From Saprospiraceae bacterium (lineage in GTDB: Bacteria; Bacteroidota; Bacteroidia; Chitinophagales; Saprospiraceae): a stretch of 64,000 bases of DNA. The stretch is from NCBI GenBank assembly GCA_022448945.1, contig JAKVCV010000020.1, positions 22,077-86,076 of the forward strand. Reading direction: 5' to 3'. The position numbers were made by a program, and so were the translations under genes. This document shows, piece after piece, positions 9,733-19,914 of this stretch. Position 1 is the first letter of the stretch. Each line of letters begins with the position of its first letter. The notes beneath the pieces are model-generated. The model did no database searches, was not told where the DNA came from, and saw nothing but the letters and a program-made list of their open reading frames with translations.

Positions 9733-12063
9733 ATGAAAAGACAACTCTATATTTTATTTTTTTCTTTGATTATTATAAGCACTCATGCACAGAATTCTGT
9801 GCTGCAAGGCCGGCTTTTAAACTCTGACAAAGAACCTGTTGTCTTTGCTTCTGTTTCATTAATACTAGAAGATACACTATTTGTTGAGGCTACATCAACA
9901 GATTTGGATGGTTCATTTGTTTTCAATTCACTAAAAAAGGGTATATATACTTTAAGAACGTCCTACATAGGTCTTGAAAATCATGAGATTATTGTTCCGC
10001 ATAAAAAACCTTTGACTGATCTGGGTCTAATTCATTTGACATCTAATACCACAATTGATGAAGTCATTGTAAGAGAAAAAGGTATGTCAATTTTTAACCC
10101 TATAAAAATTGCTCCTACAGTTGCTGTTAAACATATTGTGAGACCTGAAATTTTGGAAAAAATTACATCTCCCACCAATCTTATAGAAGCAATTTCGCTT
10201 GTAAATGGAGTTCAAGAAGAAGTTGCCTGTGGCGTATGTTTTACAAATACAATTAGTATTAATGGTTTGCCTGGACAATATACAGCAGTTCTGATTGATG
10301 GAACACCTATGTACGGCAATTTAGCTTCAGTCTATGCATTAAATGGATTGCCAACCACTATGATTGATAGAATTGAAATTACTAAAGGACCAAGTTCCAC
10401 AATTTTTGGATCTGAAGCAGTAGCAGGGGTTATCAATGTAATTACAAAAAACCCTGCTAAAGAACCATTGATTTCACTTGACATAATGGGCACTTCCCAT
10501 TTAGAATCATTTAATAACCTTTCATTTGCTGGGAATTTTGGTAAATTTAATACACTAGTTGGTATTAGCCATGCTTATATAGGGACAAATGAAGATAACA
10601 ATGGTGATGGGTTTGGTGACATAATAAATCTTGACAGGATATCTACTTTTGCTAAACTTAATATGCAACGCAAAAAAAACCGAAAGTTTTCATTATTTGC
10701 CCGATATTATTACGAAGATCGAAGAAATGGCGTAGAAGAATATGTAAAAGAAAGAAATTACATAAACCTAAGGGGTGATGAGAATATTTATGGAGAAAGT
10801 ATTTTCACCCAAAGATGGGAGGTTTTAGGCAACTACGATTTACCAACTCAAGAATATTTAAAGATCGACTTCTCTTTTTCTGGCCATTATCAGGATAGTT
10901 ATTACGGAGCTGACAGATATACTGCTACACAATATATTGGTTATACTAACTTTAACTGGAATAAATATGTTAAAGGACATGGTATAACGGCAGGAATTTC
11001 CCTTCGCTATCAATACTATGATGACAATACAATCGCCACTTCAGATTCTATTGATGGTAATAATGCTAATCATCAATTCATTCCTGGCATCTTCATACAA
11101 GATGCATGGGATATTTCTAAAAAAACTGCAATATTGTTTGGTTGCAGGCTTGATTATTATAAAGAACACAACCTTATTCCTGCTCCCAGATTTAATATAA
11201 AGTATAAACCAGATACCTGGACAACATTCCGACTTAATTTTGGCACAGGCTTTAGAATAGTTAACCTTTTTACAGAAGATCATGCTTTTATAACAGGTAA
11301 TAGAACAGTAGAAATTGCCGAAAAATTACACCCCGAACAATCTTATAACGGATCCTTAAACTTCAATTACGTTTTTAGCATGGGGCCTAGCCAAGGAACT
11401 TTGAACATAGACGGTTTTTATACTTATTTCACTAATGCTATCTTCCCCGACTATAGCAACCCCAATAAAATTATATATAAAAACCTAGATGGTTTTGCTC
11501 AAACAAGAGGATTTAATATAAACTACAGCCAACAATTTCAATTTCCCCTTTCTGTGAATCTTTCTTATAATATGCAATGGGCAGATCAAACTATAATGAC
11601 AGAAAACAAAGAACGCATAACAACCCCTTTAGAATATTCACCCTTATATACTGGATCAATTGTAATCAATTACAACATAAAAAAATGGAATCTCAATATA
11701 GCTTATACTGGTCAACTAACAGGGCCTATGCAATTACCGGAAGTTTTTGACTTAGATGAAAATGGAGACCCCTTATCAGTTGCCCGACCTACCCTATCGA
11801 AACCATTTTCAATGCACAATATTCAAATTACTAAAGATTTCAAGAAATATAACTTCAGCATTTACATAGGAGTCCAAAACCTATTTGATTATCGTCAGGA
11901 AATGTCTCCTTTAGTTGGTTATAATGACCCTAATACTAGTGCAGGATTTAGCGAATATTTCGATACCGCATATTCTTACTCTCCAATTCATGGTCGTGAA
12001 TTCTATCTTGGAATTCGGTGGAAATGGTCTCCAGTTAATAAACAGAATCCAATATCATTGTAG
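9733..12063 (+). CDS. TonB-dependent receptor with CxxC in the plug
   Basis: 776 residues: signal peptide 1-19, carboxypeptidase-like regulatory domain about 22-105, plug about 130-235 and a 22-stranded-type barrel to the C-terminus, in the outer membrane. The plug carries Cys166-Gly-Val-Cys169 just before a conserved SINGLPG strand, and the standard plug-end motif VAGVINVITK. The overall layout resembles the cobalamin/iron-type BtuB-like group, but the substrate is unknown; a metal or metal-chelate is a reasonable guess because of the Cys pair. The gene is alone with its own promoter; a sodium:solute symporter gene converges on it. A second receptor in the window (24108-26840) also carries plug cysteines. 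Confidence 0.93.
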   Translation: MKRQLYILFFSLIIISTHAQNSVLQGRLLNSDKEPVVFASVSLILEDTLFVEATSTDLDGSFVFNSLKKGIYTLRTSYIGLENHEIIVPHKKPLTDLGLIHLTSNTTIDEVIVREKGMSIFNPIKIAPTVAVKHIVRPEILEKITSPTNLIEAISLVNGVQEEVACGVCFTNTISINGLPGQYTAVLIDGTPMYGNLASVYALNGLPTTMIDRIEITKGPSSTIFGSEAVAGVINVITKNPAKEPLISLDIMGTSHLESFNNLSFAGNFGKFNTLVGISHAYIGTNEDNNGDGFGDIINLDRISTFAKLNMQRKKNRKFSLFARYYYEDRRNGVEEYVKERNYINLRGDENIYGESIFTQRWEVLGNYDLPTQEYLKIDFSFSGHYQDSYYGADRYTATQYIGYTNFNWNKYVKGHGITAGISLRYQYYDDNTIATSDSIDGNNANHQFIPGIFIQDAWDISKKTAILFGCRLDYYKEHNLIPAPRFNIKYKPDTWTTFRLNFGTGFRIVNLFTEDHAFITGNRTVEIAEKLHPEQSYNGSLNFNYVFSMGPSQGTLNIDGFYTYFTNAIFPDYSNPNKIIYKNLDGFAQTRGFNINYSQQFQFPLSVNLSYNMQWADQTIMTENKERITTPLEYSPLYTGSIVINYNIKKWNLNIAYTGQLTGPMQLPEVFDLDENGDPLSVARPTLSKPFSMHNIQITKDFKKYNFSIYIGVQNLFDYRQEMSPLVGYNDPNTSAGFSEYFDTAYSYSPIHGREFYLGIRWKWSPVNKQNPISL

Positions 12064-12095
12064 TGTACAATTATCCTTCTAAAGGAAAATTAATT

Positions 12096-13898
12096 TCATA
12101 TAAAAATTTTAGTTCTAGTAATAAAATACCTAAGAACAAAAAATGATATAACAGATACCCCTAAATTAATAGTAGCATAATAATAATCGAGAAAAATTAA
12201 TTTCCCTATAAAGAAAAGAAATGAATATGTAAGCGCAGTAGCACTTATCCAACAAATAATAAGAGCTGGAATCTCTGATTTTAAAGGTGGCATTCCTAAC
12301 TTATCACGAACAGTTCGCCAAGCACCTTCAGGCTCAACCTGTAAATAAAATCGTTTAAGTGTTTCATCGCTTTCAGGTTTAGTTATAAAAGTTACAATTA
12401 ACCAAACAACAGTCGTAAAAAGGGTGGTACACAATAAAACTCCTTCATTTGCTACAAAACTATTCTGAACAACCTCCTTACTAATTGTAACATCAAACAT
12501 AGGAGCCAAAATAAATTTACTGAGGGTATAACCAACAATAGGTGCTAAAGTGGCAGAAATCTCACTCCAGATATTTATTCTACTCCAATACCACCTCAGA
12601 ATCAAAACAGCCCCTAAACCAGCAGAAGAAGCTATAAGAAAACGTGCAGCACCATCTATTGTATCTACAAATGATGTAACAATCAGTGCAATTAACATAA
12701 TACATACCGTAAAAAACTTGCCTACTAAAACTAATCTTTTCTGGGTAACTTGTACACTTTTTTCTTCTAAATGTCTTTTGTACAAATCATTTGTCAGATA
12801 ACTAGCTCCCCAGTTAAGCTGTGTTGAAATCGTACTCATATAGGCACCTAAAAAAGCTGTAAATAATAAACCACGGAGTCCAGTAGGCATAAAATCCCTC
12901 ATTGCCAAAACAAAGCCATCTCCTGCTTTATTCATAGGCAGATCAGGGTAAACTATCAAAGCACATAAACCAACAATTATCCATGGCCATGGCCTTAGTG
13001 CATAGTGTGCTATTTGAAAGAAAAGAGTAGCAAGTACAGAATTTTTTTCATCCTTTGTGCTCATCATACGCTGTGAAATATAACCACCACCCCCTGGTTC
13101 ATTACCAGGATACCAACTAGCCCACCATTGAACTGCAACAAAAGAAAAGAAAGCACCTATTGTAAGCCCAAAGGCACCAACAGCAGAACCTGTTGAGTTA
13201 ATATTTGGAAAAAAGTTAAACCTCCATTCAGGCAATTTATCTTTAAGTCCTTCTATTCCCCCTACCTGATCAGAATTAAGCATTATAACTGCTAAAATAA
13301 TGCAACCGGTCATAGCAAGTAGGAACTGTAGTGCATCGGTAATAGCTACGCCCAATAATCCAGAAAGGGAAGCATAGATAGCAATAAGCAACATTAATAC
13401 AGCTACAAATAAAAAAGCAGTTGAATAATCAACATCTAAAAAAATAACTAGAATTTTTATCATTGCCGCATTTACCCAGCCAATAATAATTGTATTAAAA
13501 AAAACACCGAGGTAAACCGATTTGAATTTCCTGAAAAGTTTAGCAGCCTTACCAGAGTATCTCAATTCTAAAAACTCCAATTCCGTTAACACATTCGCCT
13601 TTCTCCACATTTTTGCAAAAAAGAAAGTGGTGAGCATACCACCTATAAGCATGTTCCACCATAACCAGTTTCCAGAGATTCCATTTTTTTTAATAACTTC
13701 AGCTACCCAGAGTGGAGTGTCTGCAGCAAAAGTAGTGGCAACCATAGAAATACCAGCTATATACCAGGGTAAATTCCGTCCTGCTAAAAAAAAGTCTGTC
13801 AATGATAGACTTGCAATTTTTTTAAATTTTAAACCTATAGTTAATGTAAGACCCAAAAAGAAAACAACAATTATCCAATCTAAAAACTCTAAAATCAT
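12096..13898 (-). CDS. Sodium:solute symporter family (SSS) transporter
   Basis: 600 residues with about 13-14 hydrophobic segments. The N-terminal region has the family hallmark of a long first helix followed by LTDFFLAGRNLPWYIAG and the ATTFAADTPLWVAE segment. The protein is longer than average (extra C-terminal helices after residue 500), as in the Bacteroidota branch of inner-membrane SSS transporters. It would use the sodium gradient to import a small solute such as a sugar, amino acid or organic acid; the sequence does not fix which. It converges on the CxxC receptor gene, with 32 bases between stops. Confidence 0.9.
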   Translation of the reverse strand: MILEFLDWIIVVFFLGLTLTIGLKFKKIASLSLTDFFLAGRNLPWYIAGISMVATTFAADTPLWVAEVIKKNGISGNWLWWNMLIGGMLTTFFFAKMWRKANVLTELEFLELRYSGKAAKLFRKFKSVYLGVFFNTIIIGWVNAAMIKILVIFLDVDYSTAFLFVAVLMLLIAIYASLSGLLGVAITDALQFLLAMTGCIILAVIMLNSDQVGGIEGLKDKLPEWRFNFFPNINSTGSAVGAFGLTIGAFFSFVAVQWWASWYPGNEPGGGGYISQRMMSTKDEKNSVLATLFFQIAHYALRPWPWIIVGLCALIVYPDLPMNKAGDGFVLAMRDFMPTGLRGLLFTAFLGAYMSTISTQLNWGASYLTNDLYKRHLEEKSVQVTQKRLVLVGKFFTVCIMLIALIVTSFVDTIDGAARFLIASSAGLGAVLILRWYWSRINIWSEISATLAPIVGYTLSKFILAPMFDVTISKEVVQNSFVANEGVLLCTTLFTTVVWLIVTFITKPESDETLKRFYLQVEPEGAWRTVRDKLGMPPLKSEIPALIICWISATALTYSFLFFIGKLIFLDYYYATINLGVSVISFFVLRYFITRTKIFI

Positions 13899-14077
13899 AA
13901 TAATCCAATACTTTGATACTTAAATACTATCTGTTTAGCACGGTAGCTTTTTTATAATAGATTAATTTATTTTATCATTATACTAATTCATAACAAAAAC
14001 ATAATATATCTTTGGGAAAGATAAAAATAAAAAGTCAAAAATACATATGCTCAATATGAACTTCAAATAAAAGAACA

Positions 14078-14494
14078 ATGAAAGAACTACTAATTTCGAT
14101 ACTAATTTTGATAATAAACAATCAAATTTATGGACAGTTAATAACAACTAAAATAAAAGATTTTGAGCCAAAACAAGAATATAACAATATCAATGTAACA
14201 CCTTTACATAGTGATGAAAATTCCTCTGTATTCCTTATTTTTATAAAACAAGGAGTAAAAAAACACATGCATCAATACCATACCGAAGTAGTTACTGTGC
14301 TTGAAGGAAAAGGAACGATGTATTTGGGTGAATCATCTATAAATATCTCTCCCGGTGATCATATAGTCATCCCTCAGAATACACCACATGCTGTAATTAC
14401 TACAAGCAATAAACCACTAAAAGTAATTTCGGTTCAATCTCCAGAATTTATTGGTGAAGATCGTATTTTTATAGATGATGAGAAAGAAGAATAA
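14078..14494 (+). CDS. Secreted single-domain cupin protein
   Basis: 138 residues. A signal-peptide-like N-terminus (1-19) precedes one cupin barrel. Cupin motif 1 gives His63, His65 and Glu70 (HMHQYHTE), with Gly77; motif 2 gives Pro92-Gly93 and His104 (NTPHAV). This is a full 3-His/1-Glu metal site, so it probably binds Fe, Mn or Ni. Small periplasmic cupins can be isomerases, dioxygenases or sensors; nothing here decides which. It has no co-oriented neighbour within 150 bases. Confidence 0.85.
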   Translation: MKELLISILILIINNQIYGQLITTKIKDFEPKQEYNNINVTPLHSDENSSVFLIFIKQGVKKHMHQYHTEVVTVLEGKGTMYLGESSINISPGDHIVIPQNTPHAVITTSNKPLKVISVQSPEFIGEDRIFIDDEKEE

Positions 14495-14624
14495 AGCGAT
14501 TTCTTTAAGAACTACCTGTTCAAATTAAAATACTCAATTAGTAAACTATAATATAAGGAATCGAGAAGATTACAAACAATATTTACAATAAATAGCATAT
14601 TTTATAACACTACAACAGTATTTA

Positions 14625-15770
14625 TCAACGATATAAAACCACTTTTTTTGAAAACTGATGTTCTCCATATGAAAAATGCAAAAAATAAACACCAGCAGGA
14701 AACTCATTGACTGAGAAATTTAAATGCTGTTCCCCCGCTTCGACCCTACGATCCTGAAACACTTTTAACCTCATGCCAGATAAATTAAAGAGGCTGATAG
14801 TTAGGTTTGATGTTTTATCCAAATTAATTTTAACATTTAGGTTATCTAAAACAGGATTAGGGAATACAGATATTTTTTCAGAAAAAGCCATATTATCCTG
14901 ACAAGACACTCCTAAAACAATATTGGGTAAAGTTAATACACTAAGTTCTGCAGAACCAAATATACTGGATTCATTACTGATATAAATATGATTATTATCC
15001 AAAAAATCTAATCCTTCCTTCTGAGAGATATTGAGCGTAATACTCTGACGGTTTCCATCAAAAAACTGGTTTCCAATAAAATCACTAAACAACCAAATGC
15101 GATTTGCTGACAACAAAGCAAGTATTGAACCATCTGAAGAGATTGAAGCTGCAGTAATTTCAAAAATATAACTACTCTGTTGCGTATTAAAACTATCTAT
15201 CAATTCTGCAGCATAAGAGCCCGAATCTACTGGAACCTTATATAGCCATGTATAACCCAAATGAGGCACTGTTCTATCTTTTGTAAAAACATACAGAGCA
15301 CCCTCATAATATACCATAGCTTCAGTATCATATTTCTTTTCGTTATTTTGAGGAGGGAAAGCAGTCTGTTCTGGATAATAATAATTTATAATTTCCGCTG
15401 TTACAGTTGACCCTAGAACTAAATCAGGATGGGGTATTTTATAAATCCTAAGGTTCTGTCGATTGTTCGAATTATTGCCAAAATCACCAATATAAACATT
15501 CCCTTGATTATCATGGGTAATATCTTCCCAATCAATATTTGTTGCATTTTGTATTTCTATTGTTCTAAGAATATTACCAAAAGTGTCTATTTGATATAAC
15601 TTGGACAAATCACCTCCATCATTATGTAACCAAACACTATTAGAGCTGCTTACTAAAACACCGGAATTCTCCGCTAAAGAGGATGGTATTGCACAAATTG
15701 TCCGTATATTTTGACTATATACAGATATTGAAAACACATAAAACAATAATAGAATAAAAATTAATTTCAT
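14625..15770 (-). CDS. Secreted beta-propeller-like protein with T9SS sorting domain
   Basis: 381 residues from the ATG at 15770 (the frame also has a TTG at 15782). Signal peptide MKLIFILLLFYVFSISVYSQ. Residues about 25-290 form a propeller-like domain with the Bacteroidota motifs LAENSG, HNDGGDLSKLYQID, NIDWEDI and YIGDFGNN. Residues about 300-381 are a type A T9SS C-terminal domain: FPNPVLDNLNV, then LSGMRLKVF, GVYFLHFS and the final KKVVLYR. So it should be exported to the surface by the type IX system; the T9SS machinery is not in this window. Role unknown. Confidence 0.87.
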   Translation of the reverse strand: MKLIFILLLFYVFSISVYSQNIRTICAIPSSLAENSGVLVSSSNSVWLHNDGGDLSKLYQIDTFGNILRTIEIQNATNIDWEDITHDNQGNVYIGDFGNNSNNRQNLRIYKIPHPDLVLGSTVTAEIINYYYPEQTAFPPQNNEKKYDTEAMVYYEGALYVFTKDRTVPHLGYTWLYKVPVDSGSYAAELIDSFNTQQSSYIFEITAASISSDGSILALLSANRIWLFSDFIGNQFFDGNRQSITLNISQKEGLDFLDNNHIYISNESSIFGSAELSVLTLPNIVLGVSCQDNMAFSEKISVFPNPVLDNLNVKINLDKTSNLTISLFNLSGMRLKVFQDRRVEAGEQHLNFSVNEFPAGVYFLHFSYGEHQFSKKVVLYR

Positions 15771-16203
15771 GACTCTAATCAATAATTAATAATATTTCTA
15801 ATATTCTATTGCTTTTTAAAGCTTTTGTCTCAACAACTATCAAATCACTTAAACGACTGAACAGAAGACACTTGCAATAGAGATATTGATATCACAATAT
15901 TATTAAAAGAGCATTTTTTAAACATTGACTATTATCAATAAATACGTTGTTTTATCCCTCATTTTTATATTACCAAAGAAAAAATCAATTAGATACAATA
16001 GCACGTAATAAATAAAGCATATCCTGAAGTCCGATAATTACAAAGTCGTAGTAATACTTATGAATCAGATCGAATCCTATTAATTTTTATTCATTATTTT
16101 TTTTAAACATAGCCTTATTTAGTACCTTGTAATATGTAAAAACAGGTATTACCAATTAATTACATCTTGGTGAATAGTTAACCTTTAGCCTAAAAAGAAA
16201 AAA
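15771..16203. other. 433-base gene-free stretch between divergent genes
   Basis: Contains the upstream regions of the divergent T9SS cargo gene and rlpA. It is very AT-rich. I see no RNA gene, repeat or clear conserved reading frame. Confidence 0.5.
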
Positions 16204-16956
16204 ATGAGAACTTTATCACCTATATTGATCTTTGTTTTTGTATTAAGTCAAATTGCACTTAGTAATCCTAAAGAAAAAGGATTAGCAAGTTGTTATAACG
16301 ATAGTTTCCATGGCAGAAAAACTGCCTCTGGTGAGAAATACAACAAAAACAAACTTTCTGCAGCGCACAAAACTTTACCTTTTGGAACTAAGGTAAGAGT
16401 CTACAACCCTGCGAATAAAAAATCTGTTGATGTAGTGATTAATGACCGGGGTCCTTTCATTAAAGGCAGAATCATTGAATTATCCAGGAAGGCTGCCCAA
16501 CAAATTAACTTAATTAAAACTGGTGTAGCTCAAGTAGAAATTACTGTAATCCAGTACAAGAATTCTGTTTCTCAAAGTAGCAATGGCAGCATCAAATCTT
16601 CATCATCATCCGAATCTAAAAACATGATTAATGAAGCACAGGAGATGGAACCAGGTGGGTTATATAAAATGCAAGTCCTTAAACTAAAAGCCAAAGGGTA
16701 TGGAGTTCAAGTAGCTGGTTATAGTGATTATCAATCTGTTGTCCAGCAATTAGCCGTTTTTCAAGACAATTTTTTCAAAGGAGCTACTGTGTTTGTCGAC
16801 GAAAAAGATAACAAACCGTATTACAAAATCATTTTAGGACCTTTGAATACTAGAGCAGAAGCAACTAGTTATTGTCAAAACATTAAAAGCAAATATAATA
16901 TAAATGATGCTTTTGTCGTAAATATTGCTGAATTGGCGGCGAAGAAAAAAGATTAA
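16204..16956 (+). CDS. rlpA: RlpA-like septal/cell-wall protein with SPOR domain
   Basis: 250 residues: signal peptide 1-20, double-psi beta-barrel 26-117 and C-terminal SPOR domain about 158-245. The barrel has LASCYNDSFHGRKTASGE, AAHKTLPFGT and the conserved VINDRGPF around Asp81, the signature of RlpA. Known RlpA proteins cleave stem-peptide-free (denuded) glycan strands at division sites, and SPOR domains target such glycan. Enzymatic activity has been shown for only some RlpA homologues. No lipobox, so it is periplasmic and soluble here. A small lipoprotein gene follows by 66 bases. Confidence 0.9.
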   Translation: MRTLSPILIFVFVLSQIALSNPKEKGLASCYNDSFHGRKTASGEKYNKNKLSAAHKTLPFGTKVRVYNPANKKSVDVVINDRGPFIKGRIIELSRKAAQQINLIKTGVAQVEITVIQYKNSVSQSSNGSIKSSSSSESKNMINEAQEMEPGGLYKMQVLKLKAKGYGVQVAGYSDYQSVVQQLAVFQDNFFKGATVFVDEKDNKPYYKIILGPLNTRAEATSYCQNIKSKYNINDAFVVNIAELAAKKKD

Positions 16957-17022
16957 CTCAATATCATTAAAGGCATTTGATTAATATTGTTTTTAAAACC
17001 TAACATATAACAACAAAATACC

Positions 17023-17391
17023 ATGAAAAAAATATTTCTTTTCTGCACTTATCTATGTTTTATGATTTGTGTTAATTCATGTGAAAAGGCTGAAAAAATA
17101 TTACTTATTTCAAATCACAAATGGGTTGTTACAAATGATTCTAAAGGTGGAAATCCCGGGGAAGTATATTCATTCCTCGATAATAGACTCTTTTTCTTTA
17201 CTACTAGTTCTGGATCTACAATAGATGGGAAATGGGATTTTAATAACTCTGATAATATTAATACTATTTATATTGAAACAACTGCAACTACTAAATATAC
17301 CATTCATAAACTAACTTCTGATGAACTAGAATTAAAACCCAAAAGTGGGATGTCTACTTTAATGATCTCTTTAGCTCCTCAACCGAACTAG
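17023..17391 (+). CDS. Small lipoprotein, lipocalin-like
   Basis: 122 residues with a lipoprotein signal and modification Cys20 (ICVNSC). The mature part has a HKWVV start, a central DGKWDF strand and a closing LTSDELELK strand, the arrangement of short lipocalin-like domains in Bacteroidota. No ligand can be inferred. Confidence 0.72.
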   Translation: MKKIFLFCTYLCFMICVNSCEKAEKILLISNHKWVVTNDSKGGNPGEVYSFLDNRLFFFTTSSGSTIDGKWDFNNSDNINTIYIETTATTKYTIHKLTSDELELKPKSGMSTLMISLAPQPN

Positions 17392-17448
17392 CAAAATCAG
17401 AAGAACAACCAAGAGAGAAATAATTTGATATGGAAGCTATCTTTTTTT

Positions 17449-19914
17449 CTATTTTACTCCAATATCAAAGCGTAAAGTCACATAAAAACTCAAACCATCT
17501 GCAGGTAAAATTCCAGGACCAGGATAACTTGAAGCGCGACGTGTAAAATAAACTTCATTTGTAAGGTTGTTAATACCTGCCTGTAGTGTAAACCACTTCC
17601 ACTGATAACTTGCAGCAATATCCATTACAGCATAAGAAGGAATAACTCCTACTACAGCATTTGGAACCCAATCTGCATTAGTAGCATCTGAATAATGCTT
17701 TGAAGTAAAAGAATACTGGTAAGAAAGCTTAAAATTTTTATATCCAAAACTAAGTCCTGTTCTCAAAATAAATGGAGCAACGAATTCAAGTTGATTGCCA
17801 TTAGCATAACTATTGGCAGTTTCAATATAACGTCCATCCAATAGTGATAGATTTGTAAACAAGTTAAAACTAAAAGGAGTCTCAATTCTAGATAATAATT
17901 TCCAAAGATCAGCCTCAATAAACATTTCTATACCCAAAACACGTGCATTACCAACATTTGTACGTATTGTATATCGTTCAATAATACCAGGGTTATCTTT
18001 ATTAGGACGTTCACCAAAAACAGTACCTATGCGACGATTATATCCCATATAAAAAATAGTAGTATTGAAATTAAACAACCCTTTATAACTACCCCTAAAT
18101 CCAATATCAGCACTATAACCATACTCATCTTTAAGATCCGGGTCCACCTCCTGATTTGGATTAGAAATACGCATATCATTAAAATTGATGCCGCGATAGT
18201 TTTGAGAAAAGTTCCCATAAATTTCAAGATTATCTGAAAACTTATAGCTTAAACCTATTCCTGCAAGAAAAATAGACCTTATATTACTTCTTTGTTCAGG
18301 GACAGCTTCATTTTTTAAAGTATCCGTACCGCTACTAGTTGAAACAACCACTAAATCCTGATAATACCCTTCCGCTGCAGTTTGTATATACTCGTATCTA
18401 ATACCAGGCGTTAAACTAAACTTATCTGTTATAGCAAAATAATTTTCGGCAAAAGCAGCAAAATTAAAACTTGGAAATATATATTCAGATTTAAAAATCC
18501 CTGAGGGAGCATCTATAAATTCAAAATCTAAAAGTGTTCCCGTACTATCACTATTCGCAAATCCTTGTTTTTGTTGGGTATGTCCTTTATAAATACGAAA
18601 ACCAGTAACTAGCGCAGAAACTCTATGAAGAAATTTGTACCGATGCACCAAACGAGTTTCACTCCCAAAATTCCTATAATTGCCTTTTATCAAATCTCTC
18701 TCTTTACCATAATCAGGGCGGTTAATACTCTCAAGATTACCCAAAGAATGACGACTAGCAAAAAGGGCAAAATTCCGAATATTAAGCCGAGTCATTGATG
18801 AAAACTTATATTCAAAATTTAAGGCACTTAAATTCCAATTGACTCGAAACCAGTTGCGATTTCGGTTTGATTGGCGAGGGTTTTGCATGAATTCCAAATC
18901 CGTCAATCCACCAGGTTGATGAGCCACATATTGCATCAATGTTTGTTCGGCACACACAGTAAATTTATCTGTAATTTTAAATTCCAATTTTAAATATCCA
19001 TTATGAACATCAAAATTAGCATTTGGACGCCATCCATCACCACGCTTGAATTGATAAAATCCATAATAATTAAGTTTCTTTTTTAATACAGTACCACCAA
19101 TACTATTGAATGTATTAACGAAATTAAACGCCCCGTATGTATTTTCAGTCACAAATTGAAACTTTTGATCAATTGGTCCCTGTTTGATAACAAAATTCAA
19201 CATACCTCCAAATTGTGTCCCAAACTGTAGTGAAGCCGCACCACGAAGAACTTCTATACGTTGTACCGATTGAGTAGGAGGAGTATAATAGGTTTCAGGA
19301 TACCCGAGCGCATCGGCACTAATATCATACCCATTTTGCCTTGTATTAAAATTAGTAGTTCTTTTCGGATTTAATCCACGTCCTCCAATATTCAATTGAA
19401 TACCTGAATTATCATTTTCCCAAATATTGAGACCAGGCACTTTCTTAAAAAGTTCCCTGGCGTTATTATTTGAGCTATTTAATAATGTTTTTTTTAAATC
19501 TATTACATGTATTGTCTTTGCACTAAGCAAAGTAACCCCGTGAATGGCAGGATTAAGAAAATAATCTCCTCCATCGATAACAACATCTTTATCATATAAA
19601 ATCCTTAACGAATCTAGCGGTATTGTTATATCAACACTTTTATCATTTATAATTAGCTCAACAACTTTTTTATGAAATCCAATTGCATTTAAATTGAGTT
19701 GATATGTTCCTGAACTAAGATTCCTAATTTCAAACTGTCCATTAATATCACTATAATCAGAAACATTAGATGGTTCTAGAAAAACAAAAACTTTTGATAA
19801 AACATTTTCACCTTTGTTCGTTATTTTTCCTCGAATACTGTATTGACTATACAGACTCTGTATAGAAAATACTAAATAAAAGAAAAAGCAATATAGAAAA
19901 ACGTAACGCTTCAA
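17449..19914 (-). CDS. FecA-like TonB-dependent receptor
   Basis: 821 residues. The start is TTG at 19914: no in-frame ATG is near and it gives a good signal peptide (MKRYVFLYCFFFYLVFSIQS). Domains: carboxypeptidase-like regulatory domain about 25-105, plug about 130-250 and barrel to residue 821. The plug contains LNIGGRGLNPKRTTNFNTRQNG, the ADALGYPETYYTPP stretch and VEVLRGAASLQFG, which match the ferric-dicitrate/FecA-like branch, so a ferric chelate is a likely substrate. No FecI/FecR regulators lie nearby, so control by an extracytoplasmic sigma factor is not supported locally. A candidate promoter is at 19952-19959. Confidence 0.92.
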   Translation of the reverse strand: MKRYVFLYCFFFYLVFSIQSLYSQYSIRGKITNKGENVLSKVFVFLEPSNVSDYSDINGQFEIRNLSSGTYQLNLNAIGFHKKVVELIINDKSVDITIPLDSLRILYDKDVVIDGGDYFLNPAIHGVTLLSAKTIHVIDLKKTLLNSSNNNARELFKKVPGLNIWENDNSGIQLNIGGRGLNPKRTTNFNTRQNGYDISADALGYPETYYTPPTQSVQRIEVLRGAASLQFGTQFGGMLNFVIKQGPIDQKFQFVTENTYGAFNFVNTFNSIGGTVLKKKLNYYGFYQFKRGDGWRPNANFDVHNGYLKLEFKITDKFTVCAEQTLMQYVAHQPGGLTDLEFMQNPRQSNRNRNWFRVNWNLSALNFEYKFSSMTRLNIRNFALFASRHSLGNLESINRPDYGKERDLIKGNYRNFGSETRLVHRYKFLHRVSALVTGFRIYKGHTQQKQGFANSDSTGTLLDFEFIDAPSGIFKSEYIFPSFNFAAFAENYFAITDKFSLTPGIRYEYIQTAAEGYYQDLVVVSTSSGTDTLKNEAVPEQRSNIRSIFLAGIGLSYKFSDNLEIYGNFSQNYRGINFNDMRISNPNQEVDPDLKDEYGYSADIGFRGSYKGLFNFNTTIFYMGYNRRIGTVFGERPNKDNPGIIERYTIRTNVGNARVLGIEMFIEADLWKLLSRIETPFSFNLFTNLSLLDGRYIETANSYANGNQLEFVAPFILRTGLSFGYKNFKLSYQYSFTSKHYSDATNADWVPNAVVGVIPSYAVMDIAASYQWKWFTLQAGINNLTNEVYFTRRASSYPGPGILPADGLSFYVTLRFDIGVK

